Below the pieces are notes generated by a model, which did no database searches, had not been told where the DNA came from, and saw only the letters and a list, made by a program, of their open reading frames with translations. Source: Achatina immaculata (Eukaryota; Mollusca; Gastropoda; Stylommatophora; Achatinidae). From it: 64,000 nt of DNA. The stretch is taken from NCBI GenBank assembly GCA_009760885.1, contig CM019709.1, forward strand, positions 34,124,126 through 34,188,125. The letters run 5' to 3'. This document shows, piece by piece, positions 58,601-64,000 of this stretch; within the stretch, counting starts at the first letter, position 1, and each line of letters starts with the position of its first letter. The position numbers and the translations under genes were made by a program.

Positions 58601-61600
58601 GACAGACAATGCGAACGAAGAAAAAGAAGAATACAGTAGCACTCAAATTTGCCAACTCACAAATTCAAAGAATCAATAAAAATAAACACACACGATACAA
58701 AAGCACCGAATGTTTTTTTTTTTTTTCTGCCTGCAACCCTGCATGACCCTAGTACACAGCAAGATTTCACCATTTTCGAGTTTTCCACATTGAGATTATC
58801 ACCGTCTGCTTAAAAGTGACATATGTGAACTAAAATTAAAATATGAAAACTGAATTTGCTTTTTTCTTTTTTCCATAAGACCTCCATAAGATTTTCACAC
58901 TGAAATTTATCTTCTTGGTTTTGAAACGGACTGAAAGTGAAAATTATCTCAGAATCTTACCTCCTGACACCAAAAATCCGTTGATGTATGTGAGAGCCCT
59001 GACATCATGTGTATGTCGAGAATGCAACAACTGATGCACCCAGCGCCTTCGTTCAGAATTTGGTTCCGCTGTGTACAAGGTAAACTGATACACTGCTCCT
59101 TCTACACCACCAGTGTAAACCTTGGTCTCGTCCTAAAGAGATAATAACAAAGCATACAAAGCCGTTGTTTCAAATCAAAGATAACTCCACCTGAGGGATG
59201 GGTCCACCAAAAAGTTTTCTTTTTAGGGTCATCTTTATGGTTGGGGGTGGTGGTGGTGGTGAAGAAGCAGATCTCAAGCTGAATGAGAACAATCGGTTTA
59301 CCCACAACTGACTCCTTGTTAGTGAACCAAAGCGGGCCACGATACTATTCCACCTCCCATTGGTGTCTCTGGAAACAGATAGCAAACTGGAAATCAAGTG
59401 AACAGAAACTGCACAGGCAAACACAGACCTAAAAATGGGCTTCATCGAAGTCAGATGTACTGGGACGAAAGGTGTATGCAACCAATGCCCTTTTGAGGAT
59501 GAACGCTGAAGAAGCTCCTCCCTGGGACTTCAAGAAAGCCAATGCAACCCACTCTCTATCCAACTTCATGGCCACTGTTGTGTCCAACACAAGATCAGAT
59601 CACAGTTACAGAGAGATCAAAAATAAAAAACAAAGTTCTTAAACAGACATACAGATGTATGTTCTTAACCTGACACATAATCACACACATTTTGTACACA
59701 AGTCTTGAATATACAGACATACACCAACAGTCACACGATAAAGCTATCATACACAATCATACTTCGAAGCTGTTTAAAACACTTGTATAACCTAACAGAA
59801 CTCCTCCAGCAATAAAATCTTATCTTCCCATTCACCCACTCTAAACTCAGGTAAAATCCCATATTTACAGGACCAATCTTCACATCCTGTCCCAGTTTTC
59901 CTTTCCTTCTATAAACTAAGAGTCACGTATACGAAGCATGGCAGCAGGCCTCATCCTACAGACACACATTCTCCGTTTTCGAAGGCTGTTTTCCTCAGCA
60001 CAAAAGTATCGAGTAAACATGTTTCCAGCCTGGTCAGTGGAAGAAAATGGGTCAGTGGGTCACAAATCTACAACTTTCAGAAATGAAGGTGCAGTTACTA
60101 TCAGCTCTCCGATCTCATGTCCACAAATACAAAATATCACCCTTTAATCATATCTCATAAAAAAAAAAAAAAACTCACTAAAACTGATACAATCACAGCT
60201 GTGATAGTTTACTGCGTGTACTTACGTCACTCAGACAAAGAGATAATACATCAGCCTTGTGGCAGTGGAAAGTCTGTGATAGAAAAAAAATATGCTGTTT
60301 AAGAAACTTGGTGAAAACAAAACTACAAAAATACACCAAAAAAACAAATAATAATAATAATAAAGCTTAGACTATGAAACACTTATGAAGCTCTCTGGCA
60401 CAGAGAGAAAAACAAATTGAAGACTTCCCAGATCTTTTCATAAGCAAGCAGTCTCAATTCACCAGATCTTTCCAATTAACACTGCTTTAAATTCCTGACA
60501 TAAATTTTGGATGAGAGTCTTAGTGGCAACATGGTTAGTGCAAAAGTCTCTCATGGCAAGGGTTGATGGCTTGAGTCCAGCCAGAGTTGCTCCAGCCAAC
60601 CAGCTGTAGAAATGGGTACCCAGCTTATTTTGAAAGACGGGCAGGTGTAATTCTGACCACATCACTCTCGTCTGTGACAAAAAGACAAAGGAATATGTGG
60701 TAACATACAAATAATTAGTATATAACTATATAAAACTAAGTATATAACTATACACGAAGCCACTGCAGTAAAGCTGTGATAACAAAATGCATAAACTAAG
60801 AAATAAATAGGAACAGCTTTATTAACTAGCACACAGTTATGACATTTCTATCTGCAACTTAATCATACTAGAACACACAAGACAAAGAAACAGAGAGAGA
60901 GAGAAAATAAAATATAAACTCACATGAATGAAGGAATATGTGGGCATTAACATCGTATTCCCTGTCACTGGCATGGAAAGTAAAAGGCATACTTCACTAT
61001 CATCTTCAGTTCACTGTTTATTTCCATTCACAAACTGTCGACTCAAGCACAGAGCCTCTTTTACAGGGATCAACTTTCAAATGATGCTCTGTTCTCCTAT
61101 TATGTACCTACATCAGTGTGTACCATGTTATCAAGTGCGCTGATGATCTTGTTTTCATAGGCTAAGTGACAACGGATTTGTAAAGTCTGTATAATGGAAA
61201 AATATGAGAAAGATGGACTTTCCCAGCCCTTGGTTTTCTTCTTCTTCTTCAGCTTTCCGAGCCGTTAAGGCTCATTGCTGCAGATAAAGTTCGCCTCCAT
61301 TCCTCTCTATTCTTCGCTCCAGTTGGTAACACCAATTTCCTTTATAGTCTTTCCATCTCTGTCTTGGTCTACCCCTTGGTCTTGTTTCCCTCATCTCTTG
61401 TGCATACATAATTTCATTTGTCTGTTCTCTTCTATTCTTTCTACATGCCCCAACCAGCGTAGTCTGTTCAGTTTCAAGACATTTATAATTCATTGGGATT
61501 TAAATAAACCTTTTCAGTTCAGTGTTCTGTCTAGCTCTCCATTCTCCATTTTTGGTATCCTTTATCGTCCCAAAGATTCTTCTTTGGATCTTGTTCTCAA

Positions 61601-63819
61601 AGATCTGCAATTGTTGCTCATCTTTCTTTGTTGTACTCCACATTTCTGATCCATACATGACGGCTGGTCTTATTATAGTTTTGCAGACTGCTATTTTGGT
61701 GTTTTGGGACAGGATTTTGGATTTTAACAGGTGTTGTAAAGCGAAGTATATTTTATTCCCTATCTGCATTCTGCTTTTAATTTCCTCTCTAACTATGTCG
61801 CTTCTGTTGAAGGCTGTGCCTAGATATTAAGTCTTCTGGTTTACAAATTTTAAACATTTCTCCCTTTTTGTGTAGTTGTGGAATACGTACGGTTTTCTTT
61901 TTTTTGGTTGTGCTCACTATTATGGTGCAGCACGCTTGCGGTAGAAAAATTGGTCCAATGGGGGGTGAAGACACACTACTCAACCCTACTAAAATAGCAG
62001 TCAACTATTCTTAGATGACTGTAACTGGTCAAGAACCTATTCTGTTTCCCCATGGTGCCCCTGGAAAGTTTATCCCAGTGAATATAGACTGTAAAGGCAA
62101 ACACAGCCCTAAAAAAAAAAAAAATCCACTGATTTCACGTTGTGCTGAAAAGAACACAATGCCCTTTTTGCAGGGCACATGACAAAGGAGGTCTGGTGTT
62201 TCCAGAGCAGAGATCTTCCACAGTGGACAGAACGAAAGAAAACAATTTTAACCCTTCAATGCCGAGCAGGCATTCAGCTTCATGAACCAATAACGGAAAA
62301 TTCTTCCTACCTTCAACTGCGTGGATTCCTTCCCATTCCAGAATGTGACCACACCACGTGAATCTCCACTGACAATTGTAAAGTCCCTGAAATTTGTAAC
62401 ATGTAATAAGTTAATACTTCTCTGGTTATGTTGTTCCCCCCCCCAACAAAAAAAAGAAAAAAGAAAAAAACAAGACCATTAAACAATCTTTATTAAAACC
62501 AGACTGTCCCAAGATGCTGATGGACTACTCTGGCTAATTTTTAAACATCTTTTAACATCATTTTCTATGACATTTTTTTTTCTATTAACATTTTCAGATA
62601 GTGGGACCACCAATGAATCAGTAAAACATCTATCTGCACAGCTACAGAAAAGTTAAATTTAAACTGTTTTTAAACATCAAAATTTTTTTAAAAAAAAAGG
62701 TTGGTATTACACTTAACGTGAAATGAAAACAATTTAAGGTGATGATGTGTATAGACCAAGACTATTAACTTTTGCTGACCAAAGTTTTAATAGGCATTCC
62801 TGGTCATGCTTCTCACCTCTTCCAATTCCTTGGTGTCTGTAATCTAATTCTTTGGCCTTTTTTCTTTTCTTGTCACTTGGTCAGATTGGATATTTGTCTC
62901 ACAGCTTTTCTCTGGTATTTTTTTCTGCTGTCAAGATGCCAACTTCATAACTGGCATATCAGTATCAACTTTATAAATAGTACAACCATACCAACTATGA
63001 CTCCACTGCCCTGCTTTCTACTCAATGACTCGAATCCACTACCCTGCTTTCTACCCAATGACTCTTGACTCCACTGCCCTCCTTTCTACTCAATGACTCT
63101 TGACTCCACTGCTCTCCTTTCTACTCAATGACTCTTGAATCCATTGCCCTCCTTTCTACTCAATGACTCTCGACTCCACTGCCCTCCTTTCTACTCAATG
63201 ACACTTGACTCCACTGCCCTGCTTTCTACTCAATGACTCTTGACTCCATTGCCCTGCTTTCTACTCATGATTCTGACTCTATTGCCCTCCTTTCTACTCA
63301 ATGACTCTTGACTCCATTGCCCTATTTTCTATAGACTGAAAGAATTTCAAAGAAAAAAATGGTTTAAAAGGCAGCATAATCAAATGGCAGGAAGATCTAA
63401 GCTTGCCCCATTTGTTTACTGGCCGCAATCATTGTTGCCATATTAAAATAAAATGATGTACTACGTATTCAGTTCTGCAGACACAGAATGCATCATTATA
63501 TAGACCTCGCATACGTTTACATCCTCATATACTCACATAAAAAAATCTTTCCAGGAAACATGAACGTACACTAAAAATTATTTTCAAATAATGTATTAGA
63601 CAAAAAAAATGTCGTTCCTGGATCTGGTGATGTAGAACCATGCTTACTTTGTCACTGCAATACACCATACAACAGTGTCTTTCTGAAACTTCCGACCAAG
63701 GGTCATTCGGCTGATTGGTTGCCCAGACTTCACACTCCACTGTCGAATGTTGTTAATTCCTCCGGTTACAATCACATTCTCATCATCCCTGTTATACCAA
63801 GAAATTGACATGATTCGAC
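42083..63819 (-). CDS. UTP4: UTP4 (cirhin) small-subunit processome WD40 protein, 13 exons, N-terminus beyond the window
   Basis: UTP4 is a subunit of the t-UTP/UtpA subcomplex of the nucleolar SSU processome, needed for pre-18S rRNA processing and tied to rDNA transcription. Thirteen exons on the - strand, each with an AG acceptor and a GT donor, join in phase with no stop for 1574 nt. The order of segments follows human cirhin from the second or third WD repeat (GRIMSISW, VWCIAVTK) through SGDSRGVVTFWN, RHTHDVRAL, YIEVWRLGS, GHVILCSSIS and YEFDISKKEYTKWSRE, to the C-terminal VIVERPPSEIEDNLPPSF and KKFGVS-stop. Human cirhin has about 686 residues, so roughly the first 160 are missing, encoded beyond 63819. 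Coding sequence looks intact. The 3' UTR probably runs into repeat R near 41.5 kb; AATAAA on the - strand occurs at about 41310 and 41293. Identification rests on recalled family features, not on a database search. Confidence 0.92.
42265..42512 (+). mobile_element. tRNA-headed SINE, family V
   Basis: gggttaggccttcggcctac head, accacccca linker, cacccaggctctaaaatggg, taccagaaaaatctgggaag and tagccaagcatgacattggc. In the last intron of UTP4. Confidence 0.82.
42940..43005. repeat. Short tandem repeat, about 2.3 units
   Basis: cacatcagatgacggtgaac + acatacaa repeated with small changes. Confidence 0.75.
43590..44235 (-). mobile_element. RTE-like LINE fragment in the last UTP4 intron
   Basis: On the - strand: FADDQALVATSEKDLQQNMD, SAEKTEVMTIAREEFQRKIF, VKHFKYLDSIVSSSGTVDAE, then a stop, YQCQTWTLTAKNKR, MRRLRRILNVKRRHQIRND and decayed sequence. 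A distinct family from A-E. Confidence 0.88.
44350..44433 (-). CDS. UTP4: UTP4 exon l
   Basis: 84 nt, phase 0 on both sides. Acceptor ttattag, donor gtatga. Encodes VLDKPQEKSSRHGTLSSQSF and ARICYKYK. The first half is the variable Ser-rich insert; the SFARICYKYK end corresponds to the conserved lead-in to the last strand. Confidence 0.86.
44528..44566. repeat. GT/GC dinucleotide repeat
   Basis: gtgtgtgtgtgtgtgtgtgt followed by cacgcgcgc, in an intron. Confidence 0.9.
44972..45154 (-). CDS. UTP4: UTP4 exon k
   Basis: 183 nt, phase 0 on both sides. Acceptor caactctttag, donor gtgagg. Encodes LYEFDISKKEYTKWSRENSG, KFHKNWLKPLKRISNIAFCP and a DKTK end. The Y-T-K/D-W-S-R segment is one of the best cirhin signatures in the window. 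Confidence 0.93.
45260..45575 (+). mobile_element. RNase H-type LINE, 3' end
   Basis: Decayed, ending VHTLRWILKQAAEHVWVCPE + CNNANS-stop at about 45561. Parallel to the ends at 10165 and 24715. In a UTP4 intron, opposite orientation to the gene. Confidence 0.8.
46190..46475. repeat. Irregular tandem repeat
   Basis: Alternating cacattacttccagttata + gtgcccttctatctaatgat and cacattacctacagttacag + gagccttttat units; ends about 155 bp from UTP4 exon j. Confidence 0.85.
46630..46725 (-). CDS. UTP4: UTP4 exon j
   Basis: 96 nt, phase 0 on both sides. Acceptor acgttttcag, donor gtgagt. Encodes HVCSCPTQDSQVSALSFSPH and CPVLTIAYSNHS. It corresponds to the penultimate blade (V-x-A-x-x-x-x-P then L-x-I-A-Y/H-S). 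Confidence 0.89.
46740..47850. other. UTP4 intron, nothing recognised
   Basis: No element or repeat signature seen; A runs near 47620. Confidence 0.45.
47858..48245. repeat. 29-bp minisatellite, about 13 units
   Basis: Unit aaataataaagacaaacagg + catctccag, with deletions. A TA run follows at 48278-48309. Confidence 0.94.
48614..48714 (-). CDS. UTP4: UTP4 exon i
   Basis: 101 nt. Acceptor attcatttag, donor gtaatc. The split Ser codon is completed (A + GT). Encodes SQIHKITASPDNNYIATATL and DHGIHIYNVHSGQ, a WD blade close to the cirhin segment with SPDGNWLA and VHVYNV. Confidence 0.91.
48780..49150 (+). mobile_element. LINE family B, 3' end
   Basis: KVEQIQEQHRDKTDEQTT and DDQKKKMDTCRSCDEM parallel the decayed + copy at 8.85-9.0 kb; ends tatgtgacgtttgggaagga + tgtaagatgtaagaagatga. 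Confidence 0.85.
49843..49935. repeat. 23-bp tandem repeat, about 4 units
   Basis: Unit tttataaggacagtaaaatg + aca. Confidence 0.85.
50335..50690 (-). mobile_element. RTE-like LINE fragment
   Basis: On the - strand: AYGCETWMLN, then a stop, KRITAFEIKKM and the RxHHE region; decayed. Confidence 0.75.
51012..51198 (-). CDS. UTP4: UTP4 exon h
   Basis: 187 nt. Acceptor catctaaattag, donor gtgagt; enters phase 0, ends phase 1. Encodes KDENTSSPAV, then HPARHVIFTPDGSRLIAVLI and TGSIHVMNMG, a WD blade with the F-x-P-D-G-S-R-L turn. There is no long T tract before the acceptor. Confidence 0.88.
51367..51500 (-). mobile_element. LINE family C, 3' end
   Basis: ctctgaaccttaagcaccca + ggactcacagggcttccaca matches 14326-14360; CTT repeats precede it as tail. 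Confidence 0.85.
51675..51783 (+). mobile_element. LINE family A, last 100 bp
   Basis: ggatgcatcagcagctgggc + atcttgcttacaaccgagag to gggacatgcaaacgactgac + tgac. Lies about 50 bp from the end of UTP4 exon g. Confidence 0.9.
51831..51988 (-). CDS. UTP4: UTP4 exon g
   Basis: 158 nt. Acceptor ttctttcatag, donor gtaggc. The split codon gives Ala. Encodes ETRGMLPLVQNRIKLLKLKA, then RTGHVILCSSISNEGTVVFS and DSKGVRIFRLNL, corresponding to the first blade of the second propeller. Confidence 0.91.
52425..52680 (-). mobile_element. tRNA-headed SINE, family W, complete
   Basis: Tail gtagaggtaaaggtaaacct, body through ggtcagtatcacacctggcc, B box complement ggattcgaacccc and A box complement gtgcactaaccacttcacca. 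TA repeats flank both ends (52399-52418 and 52680-52691), a possible long target duplication. Confidence 0.9.
53160..53760. repeat. Unclassified repetitive region, three imperfect long units
   Basis: Recurring words cacggcacctctg, tctagaggtc, tggcttaaccc and gtggagtgaaactcctcccg at about 170-bp intervals. No coding frame. Confidence 0.65.
53880..54150. repeat. About 90-bp imperfect tandem repeat, 3 units
   Basis: ctctcacccagaggggatac, aaaacacctcaaggttttcc and ggtgagaaagtccaactctg recur three times. Confidence 0.8.
54430..54760. repeat. 52-bp minisatellite, about 6 units
   Basis: Unit gactgaagaaaaatggagga + gtcagcgatggaagcaactt + ttgcaggagctg. Confidence 0.95.
54815..55255. repeat. 34-bp minisatellite, about 13 units
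   Basis: Unit tttcatgtctcttcaaggaa + acttcagccgttga; ends about 80 bp before UTP4 exon f. Confidence 0.95.
55333..55432 (-). CDS. UTP4: UTP4 exon f
   Basis: 100 nt. Acceptor is a T tract ending in cag, donor gtaggt; enters phase 0, ends phase 1. Encodes PGLIHLAGERNLIQFQYRDY and IEVWRLGSASTPF, matching the conserved L-x-L-F-Q-F then E-x-W-R-L-G segment of cirhin. Confidence 0.9.
55500..55600 (-). repeat. Repeat T, copy 3, with tetranucleotide tail
   Basis: gtgaatgaatgaatgatctt, then aagggtaaagaattggacac + gcaattggt; diverged from the copies at 4128 and 19912. A GA run follows at 55603-55636. Confidence 0.55.
56205..56960. repeat. Complex minisatellite with two unit lengths
   Basis: Shared core cttctgcagaacagaaagaa. 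A longer unit adds ggagagacaattgtgactga + cagaaagaaa (56205-56510); a shorter 50-bp unit adds atagaaacatctgtgcttga + cacagaggca (56510-56850). Confidence 0.95.
57126..57202 (-). CDS. UTP4: UTP4 exon e
   Basis: 77 nt. Acceptor tctcttgccag, donor gtatga. The split Gly codon is completed (G + GC). Encodes VDTILHVAKLQGRPRTVLEL and APTPV, continuing the SGG of exon d to SGGVDT. It lies just right of a dense minisatellite cluster in the next intron. Confidence 0.88.
57408..57860. repeat. 21-bp minisatellite, about 21 units
   Basis: Unit gatgtgcaagaacactccta + g, in subtype blocks (caagaacac, caataacac, cagggacat). Lies about 200 bp from UTP4 exon e. Confidence 0.96.
58030..58682 (+). mobile_element. 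RNase H-type LINE (jockey/CR1-like), 3' part
   Basis: VVSIANGKDIKELRTE, then LQWIPSHCGIPGNEKAEHL (RNase HI final His/Asp region, about 58146), FRLRTGHSRLRNHMYTKFKV, CTCAQVPQTVEHILQNC (zinc-knuckle-like) and KLYGSIHELQKTVKYVQETE. Frameshifts near 58125 and 58300. Antisense to UTP4. Confidence 0.9.
58961..59132 (-). CDS. UTP4: UTP4 exon d
   Basis: 172 nt. Acceptor ttatctctttag, donor gtaaga. Enters phase 0 and ends phase 1. Encodes DETKVYTGGVEGAVYQFTLY, then a basic ERRRWVHQ loop, RHTHDVRAL and FLVSGG. The THDVR motif with a trailing SGG is characteristic of this part of cirhin. Confidence 0.92.
59280..59500. repeat. Possible old dispersed repeat, shared with 61970-62180
   Basis: Common words ggcaaacacag, cctaaaaa and aatgccctttt in the same order in both places. 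Too diverged to classify. Confidence 0.4.
60226..60273 (-). CDS. UTP4: UTP4 exon c, a 48-nt microexon
   Basis: Exactly 16 codons between a cacag acceptor and a gtaagt donor, phase 0 on both sides. Encodes TFHCHKADVLSLCLSD, which supplies the H-x-A-D-V-L linker strand expected between the exon b and exon d blades. It is too short for ORF searches and is identified by splice phase and fit. Confidence 0.87.
60505..60690 (+). mobile_element. tRNA-headed SINE, family W relative
   Basis: tcttagtggcaacatggtta head, B-box-like gcttgagtccagcc, agctgtagaaatgggtaccc, then ggcaggtgtaattctgacca. Confidence 0.72.
61232..61815 (-). mobile_element. RTE-like LINE fragment with GAA-repeat tail
   Basis: On the - strand: SRMQIGNKIYFALQHLLKSK, TIIRPAVMYGSEMWSTTKKD, FENKIQRRIFGTIKDT, GRPRQRWKDYKG and NGGEL. 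CTT repeats at about 61238-61249 are the tail. Stops near 61500. In a UTP4 intron. Confidence 0.88.
62311..62386 (-). CDS. UTP4: UTP4 exon b
   Basis: 76 nt. Acceptor aaatttcag, donor gtagga. Enters phase 2 (AA + G gives Lys) and ends phase 0. Encodes DFTIVSGDSRGVVTFWNGKE and STQLK, a WD blade. The intron on its 5' side holds a 35-bp minisatellite (63000-63332). Confidence 0.9.
63000..63332. repeat. 35-bp minisatellite, about 9 units
   Basis: Unit gactcttgactccactgccc + tcctttctactcaat. Confidence 0.95.
63648..63819 (-). CDS. UTP4: UTP4 exon a (first in window)
   Basis: 172 nt. Acceptor gaaattccag, donor gtaagc. Starts with two bases of a split codon (probably Gly) and ends phase 2. Encodes RIMSISWYNRDDENVIVTGG, then IRQWSVKSGQPISRM and VVWCIAVT: a WD blade followed by the start of the next. 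The 181 bases to the right edge are intron, with nothing recognisable. Confidence 0.9.
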
Positions 63820-64000
63820 CTGGAATTTCAACCAAAAAAAAGTACTCTGTTAAGCCTGAGATGTATGAACATTTTAAACTATAAAAATTACACGATAAGT
63901 GAATGATACAGCTTCCACAACCAAGAGTTAAAAAACAGAAAAGCTTCACATTAAATATCCATTGGAGTCATGAAATCATTAGAGAGCATTATTCAAGGGG

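Overview
The window is animal nuclear DNA: split genes with GT-AG introns, many decayed non-LTR retrotransposons, mariner transposons, tRNA-headed SINEs and an unusual load of minisatellites. The style of the elements (several RTE-like endonuclease/reverse-transcriptase families ending in short tandem repeats, SETMAR-type mariners) suggests a lophotrochozoan, perhaps a mollusc. That is an inference; no species marker is visible.

Two host genes can be reconstructed, and they converge. On the + strand, three exons (5402-5539, 13418-13581, 17216-17821) join in frame. They encode one LDL-receptor class A module, a transmembrane helix and a 201-residue glutamine-rich last exon. Its upstream exons were not found. 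On the - strand, thirteen exons between 63819 and 42083 join in perfect phase to give about 524 codons of a WD40 protein that matches UTP4 (cirhin), a nucleolar SSU-processome subunit. Its N-terminal exons lie beyond the right edge.

Layout. 1-5400: LINE fragments, a SINE, repeat R and a mariner interrupted by a LINE. 5402-17821: the LDLa/TM gene, with introns full of LINE debris, a 26-bp array, a 34-bp array and an internally deleted mariner. 17.8-42 kb: intergenic, with 3'-end LINE fragments, SINEs, a second mariner, a palindromic MITE-like element and about a dozen minisatellites; no host gene recognised. 42083-63819: UTP4, most of whose larger introns hold their own minisatellite or element fragments.

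The best structural signals are three nested retrotransposon insertions that can be read with target-site duplications (11, 9 and 8 bp), and two tandem arrays that visibly grew out of dispersed repeats (a 34-bp unit from repeat R, a 70-bp unit from a SINE 3' end). I found no prokaryotic-type system, CRISPR array, rRNA or functional tRNA gene.
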